Below, piece by piece: positions 16,849-24,376 of a DNA stretch of 28,731 bases (position 1 is its first letter; each line of letters begins with the position of its first letter). Both the position numbers and the translations under genes were made by a program. The notes under the pieces were generated by a model, which saw only the letters and a list, made by a program, of their open reading frames with translations, had not been told where the DNA came from and ran no database searches. This DNA is from CBDCUE01 sp965222515 (GTDB taxonomy: Bacteria; Pseudomonadota; Alphaproteobacteria; Rickettsiales; JABIRX01). The DNA lies in contig CBDCUE010000001.1 in NCBI GenBank assembly GCA_965222515.1, positions 1 to 28,731 of the forward strand, given 5' to 3'.

Positions 16849-16854
16849 ACTATA
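16849..16854 (-). promoter_or_regulatory. Putative -10 box of the WaaE-like gene
   Basis: On the minus strand TATAGT lies about 36 bases before ATG 16812. TTATCA is available upstream as a poor -35 at roughly consensus distance from the neighbouring TAGTAT. It is the same hexamer as found upstream of the lipoprotein operon and dnaX. Confidence 0.35.
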
Positions 16855-16937
16855 CTAATCTGATTTTAAAATGTTGATAAACCATTCCTTAGTTTTTTAC
16901 AGTAGTCTTTTGCAAAACACACTCTAAATAAAAAGAA

Positions 16938-18347
16938 TTATTCACCTATAACGATTTTATCAACCAATTGTTGTATGGTGGGTATAAAACCATTTGTGTA
17001 TAATTTATCTTTGGCGAATCTATAAGCATTATGACCAGAAAACATTAGTTCATTATCTACTTTGTTTCCGTCTGTAATAATGTTTTGTAAAGTTTTTTGA
17101 ATACAAAAACTTCTAGGATCAGGTAATTTTCCTGTATTGTAGTTTTTTTCTTCATTCATCCACCAATTACTAAATTTACAAGCAGATAAACAGCCCATAC
17201 AATCTACTTGATCTTTTCTAATTGATTGTGATTGATCTTTTGTTACAAAAACAACACTATTATCAGGTGTTTTTAGCAATTCGCTATAACCAGCTGCAAT
17301 ATATTTTTGGCTACTATCATAATCTTGCCCTTGAACATAGATTTTTCTACCTCTACCTCCATAAGCTAATTCTTGATTAAACTCCTGATCTGCTTTTGCT
17401 TTAAAAAACATTTGTCTTTGAGATCTGTTATGCAAATCTTGAATGAAATCATTATTAACTGCAGATGAATAAAAACCTGTTGGGCTAAAACGATTTAAAA
17501 AAACATCTCCTTCTTTTAAAGTAAGTAATTTTTGTTTCCATTCTTCTGGAACAGGGCTTTCTTTAGTAACTACTGGTCTAGTTCCAAACTGAAATGCAAT
17601 CGCTCCAATTTCTTTATTATTTAAATATTTTTCATAATCAGTTAAATTCCATACTCCTCCTGCCATTATAATAGGAACATCATTTAATTTAACTTCATTC
17701 ATAAAGCTTCTTATCTCTTTGATTCTATTATATGGATCTTGTGGCACTAAAGGATCTTCAGCATTAGATAAGCCATTATGTCCTCCTGCTTTCCAAGGGT
17801 CTTCATAAACAATTCCTCCTAAATATGTTGAAAATTTTTGATAAGATCTTTTCCATAAAGCACGGAATGCTCTCATCGAAGATACTATAGGGTAATAATG
17901 TACTCCATATCTGTCGCAAATTTCTGCTAATTTATAAGGCATTCCTGCTCCACAAGTGATACCATGAACCAATCCTTTTGCTTTTTCAAGCACTGCTTGA
18001 AGGATTCTTTCTGCCCCTGCTGCTTCCCAAAGAAGATTCATATGGATTCTTCCTTGATTTCTAGCGATGTCATAAGCTATTTTTGCTTGACCAATAGCAG
18101 CATCTATTGAGTATTTCATTAATTCTTCGTGTCTTTCTATTCTAGTTCTTCCATTATAGATTAAATCTTCTATTTCTCCATTATGATTAATTTTTTGAGC
18201 ATTTACACCAGAAAATGTTCCAACAGCACCAGCCAAAGCAAAATGCCCGGCACTAATTCCGTTACTAGCTCCGATACCTTTGCCCCCTTCAATAATGGGT
18301 AAAACCTCTTTACCAGAAATATTATGTAGTTTTAAATTATTTAACAC
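16938..18347 (-). CDS. Nitronate monooxygenase-like FMN oxidoreductase with C-terminal cysteine cluster
   Basis: The 469-residue protein belongs to the 2-nitropropane dioxygenase/nitronate monooxygenase TIM-barrel superfamily, which also includes FabK and PfaD. Glycine-rich GGKGIGASNG (21-30), HGITCGAGMPYKL (128-140), KAGGHNG (186-192), the phosphate-binding IIMAGGVW (226-233) and FQFGTR (252-257) outline an FMN barrel. It is longer than ordinary nitronate monooxygenases (about 320-360): the extra C-terminus has Cys383, Cys386, Cys390 and Cys415 in DCMGCLSACKF and PRSFC, a possible iron-sulfur or zinc site. Rickettsiales carry long members of this type, whose substrate is unknown. The start is GTG at 18347, supported by the promoter just upstream. 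The gene is monocistronic by spacing. Confidence 0.85.
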   Translation of the reverse strand: MLNNLKLHNISGKEVLPIIEGGKGIGASNGISAGHFALAGAVGTFSGVNAQKINHNGEIEDLIYNGRTRIERHEELMKYSIDAAIGQAKIAYDIARNQGRIHMNLLWEAAGAERILQAVLEKAKGLVHGITCGAGMPYKLAEICDRYGVHYYPIVSSMRAFRALWKRSYQKFSTYLGGIVYEDPWKAGGHNGLSNAEDPLVPQDPYNRIKEIRSFMNEVKLNDVPIIMAGGVWNLTDYEKYLNNKEIGAIAFQFGTRPVVTKESPVPEEWKQKLLTLKEGDVFLNRFSPTGFYSSAVNNDFIQDLHNRSQRQMFFKAKADQEFNQELAYGGRGRKIYVQGQDYDSSQKYIAAGYSELLKTPDNSVVFVTKDQSQSIRKDQVDCMGCLSACKFSNWWMNEEKNYNTGKLPDPRSFCIQKTLQNIITDGNKVDNELMFSGHNAYRFAKDKLYTNGFIPTIQQLVDKIVIGE

Positions 18348-18375
18348 TTATTTTTTTATTTTGTTGTTTGCAACC

Positions 18376-18405
18376 ATTATACAATATTTGTATATAAAAA
18401 GCCAA
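18376..18405 (-). promoter_or_regulatory. Promoter of the flavin oxidoreductase gene
   Basis: On the minus strand, TTGGCT (18400-18405) and a perfect TATAAT (18376-18381) are separated by 18 bases. Transcription would start near 18369, about 22 bases before the GTG start at 18347. This is the best sigma-70-type promoter in the window and helps decide the GTG start. Confidence 0.65.
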
Positions 18406-18572
18406 CAAATAATTTTTAATTCTAATTAATAGGCAAGTTTTAAGCGGAGCTTATGTTTGAATAGACAAAAAGTCCAGTAATATTATTTCTAGAGATAATG
18501 GTCAATTATTAACTGAAAAAAAATAGTATAACCTTAAATTGCAAAGTAGAAATAACTATTTTAACCCCAGTA
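18406..18572. other. Spacer without recognised gene
   Basis: AT-rich DNA between the oxidoreductase promoter and the IS3-like end. No ORF with family features, no tRNA cloverleaf and no repeat shared with the rest of the window was seen. Confidence 0.5.
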
Positions 18573-18729
18573 TGATGCACCCCTAAATTGAGTCAGTTTT
18601 TTGTAGATTTTTGTAGACAGATTGTAAGAAAATTACTATTATATTAATAAATAATTTAATGGTAAAAGAATGACCAAAATAAGAAAAAGTTACAATAGTA
18701 ATTTAAAATTAAAAATAGCCTTAATTTAG
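18573..18729 (+). mobile_element. IS3-family remnant: left end plus orfA stub
   Basis: TGATGCACCCCTAAATTGAG at 18573-18592 looks like an IS3-type left terminus (TGA..., CCCCTAAA...). About 80 bases on, an ATG at 18670 opens a 19-codon frame, MTKIRKSYNSNLKLKIAL, matching the start of IS3 OrfA proteins (helix-turn-helix, 'FK.KVALEA' pattern), which ends at TAG 18727-18729. Immediately beyond, the sequence belongs to a serine recombinase instead. The IS3 body and right end are missing, so it is a truncated remnant. Confidence 0.65.
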
Positions 18730-19111
18730 AAAGTCAAAAATTTACAATTCTTGATTATGCCCAAAAAAACAATTTAACAATTACAGAATTTGTAGAAGTA
18801 GAAGCATCATCAAGAAAAAATGAATCAGTAAGAAAAATAGATGAAATAAAACAAAAACTAACCAAAGGAGATCTGTTAATAATAACAGAACTCTCAAGAT
18901 TAGGCAGAAATATGTTACAAGTATTAAATATAATCAACCACTTAATAGAAGAAACAAAAGCAAAATCCTAGACGACCACAAAGAAAAAATAAAAGACTAC
19001 TTATCAAAAGGCATAACAATAATGGCAGTTTCAAAAATCATAAACTCCGACCTTGAAAAACCATTATCCTATGCTACATTTAAGAACTATGTAAAAGAAT
19101 TAAATAAATAG
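18729..19111 (+). pseudogene. Serine recombinase (resolvase/invertase) remnant
   Basis: Frame one (ending TAG 18969-18971) encodes ESQKFTILDYAQKNN, then ELSRLGRNMLQVLNIIN, the conserved E-x-SRLGR region of the resolvase/invertase catalytic domain. A second frame from about 18961 (KILDDHKEKIKDYLSKG..., ending TAG 19109-19111) matches the C-terminal Hin-like DNA-binding domain. Missing are the N-terminal strand with the catalytic serine, replaced by the IS3 stub, and the middle between SRLGR and the helix-turn-helix. It is therefore inactive. It would have been a DNA invertase or resolvase of a mobile element. Its last codon lies 4 bases before the restriction endonuclease start. Confidence 0.8.
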
Positions 19112-19115
19112 AGTA

Positions 19116-20306
19116 ATGGCTACTACACATGTTTTTATAGTTGATGTAAATACATTCAAATTTCATATTGAATATATGTTTGCAGGTACAGGAGCAGGTT
19201 TTAATAATCAAAAAGACAAGCCCCCTCCCTCTATAGATTTTAATAATAGTGATAGTACTACAATGCATTTCTCTACTGAAAGAAATATATGTGGAATGAT
19301 AAGTGATATTAATAGAGTTAGAAAAGGAGATTTTATTATATTTTACTTGCAACAAAACAAGCAAGCCACAGAAGGCTTATTCTTTGGTATATTTGTTGTA
19401 GACTCCATAGGATTTCTAGATGATACAGATGTAGATCAATATTTGCAAAACAAGTTTGATAAAAATCTTAATTTCAGAGTAAATATTAGTCCCCATGAAG
19501 TTTATGCTGAAGGAGTAACAGAATGGGAGGCTTTAGATGAAATAAAAAATCTATCCTCTCCTAATCAAATGATATGGTCTTTAATCTATAGAAAATTAAA
19601 GGCAAATAGAGGAAATACAATGATAACAACATATGAAGCCGAAAGAATGTTTTATATTCTTAGGCAAAAAAATAACCATATAAAGCTAAACAACAAGGAG
19701 GATATAGAGTTTTGCCTTAAGGAAGGCAAAATTAAAAATTTACAAGGAAGTAAATCGAGTTATACAGGAAGACAAAGTAAAATTAATATATTACCTCGAT
19801 TATTATCTAAATATAAAAAACAACAAGCATTTGAAACTCACTTGCAAGCCTATATTTTACAGAATATTGGCACAGGGAATAATGCTAGCCTTGACTCTGA
19901 AATATTAGAAAATAAATCATTGGAATGGATAGGTAATGAAGTATCATGTGGAGTAGGAATGCAAAGTATAGATATTTTGTTATCATTAGCAGACGGTATG
20001 CAAACAGATACGGTTATAGTAGAATTGAAAAGTGTAAGAGGGCATGTTGATAATATAAAACAGATAGAACGATATATTAATTGGGTTGAACAATATTATA
20101 TACCTAATAAACCTAGTAATATAAAAGCCATTCTGATTACAGAAAAAGGTAATGCAACAAATAAAAAAGGATGTAATGAAGAAGATATGCAGGTAGCTTT
20201 TAATAATTTTAAGAGTACTTATAATGCTAGAGTAAAATCTATTAAACATATAGTATATTCTATAGAGAACAGTAAACTTAAATTCGAGCAGGTAATATAT
20301 AAATGA
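19116..20306 (+). CDS. Putative restriction endonuclease: N-terminal PUA/EVE-like domain, C-terminal NucS-like PD-(D/E)XK nuclease
   Basis: The 396-residue protein overlaps the following methyltransferase by four bases (ATGA), which is the main reason to call it a restriction enzyme. The C-terminal third has a PD-(D/E)XK active site: Glu240 in a helix, Asp286 in SIDILLS, and Glu303-x-Lys305 in VIVELKS, followed by an I-E-R-Y-I-N-W-V helix, a pattern like NucS/EndoMS (DUF91) nucleases. Residues 1-130 contain HVFIVDVNTFKF, RVRKGDFIIFYLQ and GLFFGIFVVDS, which look like the beta-barrel of EVE/PUA-like domains that hold flipped modified bases; this part is inference. The middle (135-230) is unassigned. 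Gene position beside recombinase and IS debris suggests horizontal acquisition. Recognition site unknown; an alternative is a modification-dependent enzyme. Confidence 0.75.
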   Translation: MATTHVFIVDVNTFKFHIEYMFAGTGAGFNNQKDKPPPSIDFNNSDSTTMHFSTERNICGMISDINRVRKGDFIIFYLQQNKQATEGLFFGIFVVDSIGFLDDTDVDQYLQNKFDKNLNFRVNISPHEVYAEGVTEWEALDEIKNLSSPNQMIWSLIYRKLKANRGNTMITTYEAERMFYILRQKNNHIKLNNKEDIEFCLKEGKIKNLQGSKSSYTGRQSKINILPRLLSKYKKQQAFETHLQAYILQNIGTGNNASLDSEILENKSLEWIGNEVSCGVGMQSIDILLSLADGMQTDTVIVELKSVRGHVDNIKQIERYINWVEQYYIPNKPSNIKAILITEKGNATNKKGCNEEDMQVAFNNFKSTYNARVKSIKHIVYSIENSKLKFEQVIYK

Positions 20307-21364
20307 ATTATATAGGGTCTAAACTATCTTTACTACCATTTATAGAAGAATCAATAAAAACTACTGTAGACGAACAGTGTGAAACATTTTGTGATTTATT
20401 TGCAGGTACAGGTGCAGTTGGAAAACATTTTAAAAAATTAGGTTATAGTATAATTGCCAACGATATGCAATATTATTCATATATTCTGAATAAACACTAT
20501 ATAGAAACACATAAAAAATTGGATTTCAAGCACTTGGAGTTAGAAATGCCTCTGTTAAAAGAGTTCAGGGGAGAAGTTAAGAATAAGGTTGTGTGCGACT
20601 ATTTATGTAAACTTGATAAAAAAAAGGGGTTTATATATAAAAATTACTCTTCGGGAGGAACAAAGGGGCAAGAACATGAAAGAATGTATTATTCTGATGA
20701 TAATGCCAGTAAGTGTGATGCTATTAGACAAAAAATAGAACAATGGAAAGATAAGAAAAAAATTACAATGAGTGAGTATTATTTCCTACTTACGGTATTA
20801 TTAGAAAATGTAGATAAACATGCTAATACAGCTTCAGTTTATGGTGCTTTTTTAAAATCATTGAAAAAATCTGCTCAGAAAGTATTTAAGATGAATGTAG
20901 TGGAAACAGTTTATAGTTCTAAGAAACATAAGGTTTACAATGAAGATGTAAACTCGCTAGTTAAAAAAATATCAAGTGATATAGTATATTTAGACCCTCC
21001 TTACAACCATAGGCAATACTCTTGTAACTATCATTTGCTTGAAACTATATGTAAATATGACAATCCAACCATAAAAGGAAAAACAGGATTAAGGGAGTAT
21101 AAGCATCAAAAATCTATGTATTGTTATAAAAAAGAAGTAATAAAATCTTTTACAGACTTAATAATCTCTCTAAAATGCAAATATATTTTCCTAAGTTACA
21201 ACAATGAAGGATTAATGAGTATTGAAGATATAAAGAGCATTATGAGTTTAAAAGGAGAGTACGGATGCATGCAAAAAGAGTATAGTAGGTACAAAGCGGA
21301 CAAAAACAGAGATTATAAGGGAAATAAAACTATAGAGTATTTACATTATGTAAAATGCAAATAA
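20303..21364 (+). CDS. D12-class adenine-specific DNA methyltransferase
   Basis: This 353-residue protein would transfer a methyl group from S-adenosylmethionine to N6 of adenine in a specific site. Motif order is that of the alpha/D12 (Dam-like) class: motif X at the extreme N-terminus (NYIGSKLSLLPFI, 2-14), motif I CDLFAGTGAVG (30-40), the ribose-binding ND at 53-54, then a long target-recognition region, and catalytic motif IV DPPYN at 231-235 followed by HRQYSCNYHLLETICKYDNP, typical of type II adenine methylases. It lies directly after the nuclease with ATGA overlap, so it is the protective half of a type II restriction-modification pair. All motifs are intact. The target sequence cannot be read from the protein. 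Confidence 0.92.
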   Translation: MNYIGSKLSLLPFIEESIKTTVDEQCETFCDLFAGTGAVGKHFKKLGYSIIANDMQYYSYILNKHYIETHKKLDFKHLELEMPLLKEFRGEVKNKVVCDYLCKLDKKKGFIYKNYSSGGTKGQEHERMYYSDDNASKCDAIRQKIEQWKDKKKITMSEYYFLLTVLLENVDKHANTASVYGAFLKSLKKSAQKVFKMNVVETVYSSKKHKVYNEDVNSLVKKISSDIVYLDPPYNHRQYSCNYHLLETICKYDNPTIKGKTGLREYKHQKSMYCYKKEVIKSFTDLIISLKCKYIFLSYNNEGLMSIEDIKSIMSLKGEYGCMQKEYSRYKADKNRDYKGNKTIEYLHYVKCK

Positions 21365-21388
21365 TGCAACTATACTCTATATCCTTAA

Positions 21389-21505
21389 TCAAAACAACTT
21401 CAACCGATTTCTCCTCCACTCTGCCCCATCAATAAACCCACTTTCATACAACCCTTTCCAATCATAAAAAAACGGAGCAAAAGAACTAGAAGATCCCGCC
21501 TGCAT
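21389..21505 (-). pseudogene. Short fragment of an unidentified gene cut by the IS left end
   Basis: A 38-codon frame (MQAGSSSSFAPFFYDWKG..., ending RLKLF) whose only ATG is formed at the boundary with the tandem IS ends. Its composition (Trp, Gly, Arg) and higher GC look protein-like, suggesting the C-terminus of a larger gene that the outer IS interrupted. I cannot name the family. It could belong with the truncated frame at 24260-24376 on the other side of the IS, but the two halves share no recognisable domain. Confidence 0.4.
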
Positions 21506-21575
21506 AAATAGTCGCACCTAAATAAATAGTCGCACCTAAATAAATAGTCGCACCTAAATAAATAGTCGCACCTAA
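21504..21575. repeat. Four perfect tandem copies of an 18-bp IS-end unit
   Basis: The unit ATAAATAGTCGCACCTAA repeats exactly at 21504, 21522, 21540 and 21558. It contains TAGTCGCACCTAA, which matches the inverted complement of the outer IS right end (TAGTCACCCCTAA). The innermost copy continues into the IS as AATAATTA. Thus the array is the left end of the IS multiplied outward. Confidence 0.92.
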
Positions 21576-22203
21576 ATAATTACATTTTTAGTTAAATTAA
21601 CAATTATTAAATAATAAAAAGTGTGTTTTTTCTTAAAAAAATACTTTTTATTACAAAAATTACCATTTGGATTTTGGCAAAAAGATAACTATCTATGCAG
21701 TTTAACAGCTTTCTTAAGTTAAATCCCATAGCAATTGCTATTGCATTCATATTATCTCCCATTTTTCCTTTAAGATAACATCTTGCCCCCCTTGAGCCAT
21801 CATTTTTAATATGACCTATCACTGGCTCTATCGCATTTCTTCGTTTTTGATATTTCTTTTGCAAAATAGATAATGTTTTCTTTCTTGTTCTTGCCACAAT
21901 AACATTTTTATCTTTTATTCCATGACCTTTATAGCCTTGATCAACATAAACCTTCCTAAAACTCTTGCCACTCAACCTTTCTGCTTGTTCCAAATTAGAT
22001 TTTAATGTATGTCCATCATACGGATTGTTATCAAATGATTTTGCTCCTAAAACAAAATTTGACCTAGAACTTACTACAAAACCTACTTTACAACCAAGCT
22101 CATATTTCTTGTGAGCTTTTCCCTTACTTATGCAACTCACATCTTCATGCCATGAATAAATCTTATTCTTATTTGCTATTTCTATTGTTTCTGACAATAA
22201 ATA

Positions 22204-23876
22204 GAGTCTGCTGAATTAGATAATATTTTCCAATAAAAAATTAATTCTTTCCAAAAGACATTTTTTTAAATTTTAAAAATATATTTTCAAATTATTTTTT
22301 AATCCATTTTTAGTTTTTTATTTAATTTTTAATGTAATATTTGTATTAAACCTCTCTTAATGCTTTAAATAAGTTAAAACTAACCATAGCTATACTAGTT
22401 TGAATGGCAGCTCCATTCATAGTTTTCAACACTATTTTATTTAATGTGTAATCTTTTTTTAAATTTCCTATTACCCCCTCAACTCTTTTCTAGACCTTGA
22501 TTTCCTCAATTTCCTTTTTTCTAATTTTTGCTTAGCTGTAGATTTTCCTTGATTCTTAAGACTATGTTTTATATAAAAAACTCTTTAATAAAGCTTTATT
22601 ATCAAACGAAGAATAACCATCATCTATCAGAACCTTCTTCGGCAATCTCTCAAATCTATCTTGATGATTTGCTAAACTATTCTTTAATTCTAACTTCTCA
22701 TTAAATGCCCTATGCTCTACTTTATCACTAAACACATAACCATCTGTTAAAGCTATATGTGCCTTTGCTCCAAATTCTGTTTTTTTACCTCCTTCCTTGC
22801 CTCTTTTGATTGGTCTTACAAATGGTTGGTCAAAACTTATTATTCTGCCTGGAATACTTGTAACCTTTTCTTTGTATTTTCTTTGTTGTTGCCTAAAAAT
22901 CTCTTTTCCTACTACTAACTTTTTTTCTATTTCCTTTATTAACCCTTGTAAACCCACCTCCTCAATCAATCCTAACTGAAAATTACCAGACGATAATTTC
23001 TTCTTTGCTCCCTTTATTATTGCTACCAATTGATTAATATTTCTATTAGTAAAATTCAACATTTTCCTAGTTGCCTTATTTATTACTTTCTTGTTCTTCT
23101 GCTTCTTTTTTGCAAAATCTAAATATACTTTCTTTGCTTTTCTTTTGTAAGTTCTTATCTTCTCTTCTATTTTGAACTTTTTTTTTAATATATCTATTTG
23201 CTTAATTGCATAACTTCTTACAGTATTAAGCAATTTTACATCATTTGGATATTCTATTTTACTCTCAAACACTGTTACCATCAAGCAACAATTCTTTTCC
23301 TTTGACAAACCTTTTATCCTTTAGCACCTCTAATATTTCTGATTCAAATTTTAAAAAATACTCTGCTCCTAATTTATTTTCTTCTTTTTGTTAATAAGCT
23401 AGGATCCATCACTTTTGTTATCTTGCTTACAAAAGTATCATAACCACAAAAATATTGAAAATATGGATTTTCATAAAAATATTCTAATATCTCAACATCA
23501 CTCAAACCTAATCTTACTTTACCGATAAGCAAACCTAGCACTAATTTAGCTGATTTTACCACTCCCAATCTTTTAGGATCAAAATATTTATCATGAAGTG
23601 CAATCAAATTATCCCAAGGAACTAGCTCTAATAATTTTATCCATCTGTTGTTTTCGTCTAACTTACCTCCAAAAGGCATCATATCTGCAAATAATGGTAA
23701 TGTTCTCATAGCAATGTCTAAAAAAAATTATATTTTTTTCTAAAAAAGTGCAAAGGTTTTCTCGTCATTATCTTCAAACCTTTGCATTTTTACTCAAAAA
23801 TCTAACATAAATATACCACTCAAACCCTTATAATACAACCCTTTTCCTTGCTTTTTTTACCTAATTCAGCAGACTC
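22204..23876 (-). mobile_element. Inner insertion sequence, 1673 bp, nested in the outer IS
   Basis: Perfect 16-bp terminal inverted repeats: GAGTCTGCTGAATTAG at 22204-22219 and CTAATTCAGCAGACTC at 23861-23876. Both sides carry TAAATA (22198-22203 and 23877-23882), a 6-bp target duplication. The boundary is confirmed by the restored reading frame of the outer transposase when the element and one duplicate are removed. It encodes one decayed transposase on the minus strand. Confidence 0.93.
22346..23709 (-). pseudogene. Transposase of the inner IS (IS5/IS1182-like), multiply frameshifted
   Basis: The N-terminal part (23709-23374) has the DUF772-like segment NPYFQYFCGYDTF. A frame change near 23375 leads to KLGAEYFLKFESEILEVLKD, and another near 23280 to TVFESKIEYPNDVKLLNTV, which continues to TAG at 22564-22562 with SFDQPFVRPIKRGK, KAHIALTDG and the DDE-type VLIDDGYSSFDN. 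The remainder (KNQGKSTAKQKLEKRK, then VEGVIGNLKKDYTLNK with the catalytic Glu, ending ALREV at 22346) lies in two further frames. At least four frameshifts or stops make it inactive. Despite that decay, the terminal repeats remain perfect. Confidence 0.85.
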
Positions 23877-24179
23877 TAAATATTCCATTCCTTCTTCTCC
23901 TATTCTTTTTCTAAAATATACCAAATTCTCTGGAACTGTTGGTAACTTATGCTCAAAATATCTACTTCCACAAAAATATTGATAATATGGATTCTCTATC
24001 CAAAGCTCACATATTTTTTCATCTGATTGCTTTTCTATTTCTTTTAACATCAATAATCCACACATTAATCTTATAGGTAGTCCTCCTCTTCCCAAATTAC
24101 TATATTTTATAGAAAACTTCTTTTCTATGCTTCTCCAATCTACTAATTTTGACAATATTACTAATTTATGTTTCATATT

Positions 24180-24272
24180 TAGTCGTCCCTAAAAAACTAA
24201 GAAAAGGCTTGTAGAATAAGGATTTGTTGGTATAATTTGTATAGTAAAAACACAGTTTTTTAGGGGTGACTA
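24180..24272. repeat. 93-bp inverted-repeat unit at the outer IS right end
   Basis: TAGTCGTCCCTAAAAAACT (24180-24198) and AGTTTTTTAGGGGTGACTA (24254-24272) are inverted repeats matching at 17 of 19 positions, with 55 bases between. The unit is flanked on both sides by ATT (24177-24179 and 24273-24275). The inner repeat lies three bases upstream of the transposase ATG (24176). It may be a miniature derivative of the IS inserted in front of the transposase, or the natural right end with an internal copy used for self-regulation. Confidence 0.75.
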
Positions 24273-24376
24273 ATTACACCTTTATAATGTTTTGTATATT
24301 CACTAAGCAAATCATCTAATTTATTAATTTTGTTTAAATCCTTAATAGAATTAATTCTATGTCGTATGCAATTCAT
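24260..24376 (-). pseudogene. Last gene of the glycan operon, truncated by the outer IS
   Basis: ATG at 24376 overlaps the TAA of the aminotransferase by one base (TAATG), so this is a real, translationally coupled gene start. The frame encodes MNCIRHRINSIKDLNKINKL and continues to about residue 33 (HYKG), where the IS end takes over and terminates it at TAA 24262-24260. Only the N-terminus remains, and I do not recognise the family. By position it should act in amino-sugar synthesis or transfer. Confidence 0.6.

Larger units (their letters stand above)
21607..24176 (-). pseudogene. IS5-family transposase split by the inner IS
   Basis: The N-terminal 100 codons (24176-23877) carry the DUF772 helical domain: ILSKLVDWRSIEKKF, IRLMCGLLMLKEIE and FRKRIGEEGMEYL. 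The C-terminal 196 codons (22197-21607) carry the catalytic part: ISKGKAHKKYE, the DDE aspartate in KVYVDQGYKGHGI and the glutamate in RRNAIEPVIGHIKN. Deleting the inner IS with one TATTTA target copy joins the parts in frame through EYLLSETIEIANKNK, giving 296 residues. That is shorter than usual for this type (about 430), and the segment expected to carry the first catalytic Asp (a V-D-T-T-V-like motif) is absent, so an in-frame deletion probably predates the insertion. The transposase is inactive now. Confidence 0.85.
21563..24272 (-). mobile_element. Outer IS5-type insertion sequence, interrupted by a second IS
   Basis: Left terminus TAGTCGCACCTAA (21563) and right terminus AGGGGTGACTA (to 24272) are imperfect inverted repeats. 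The transposase lies on the minus strand and is split by the inner IS at 22204-23876. On the right the element has cut a gene of the glycan operon (24260-24376). No convincing target duplication joins the two outer flanks (AAA left, ATT right), perhaps because of the multiplied ends. Confidence 0.8.

Noticed and set aside
18755..19364. Minus-strand ORFs at 18755-18937 and 19080-19364
   Set aside because: Opposite strand to the recombinase remnant and the nuclease gene; low-complexity hydrophobic translations typical of AT-rich antisense frames.
21504..21575. The 18-bp tandem array as a CRISPR
   Set aside because: There are no spacers: the unit repeats head to tail without unique sequence, and it matches an IS end.
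22562..23308. 248-residue ORF as an independent gene of unknown function
   Set aside because: It is the middle part of the inner IS transposase, in a different frame from its N- and C-terminal parts.
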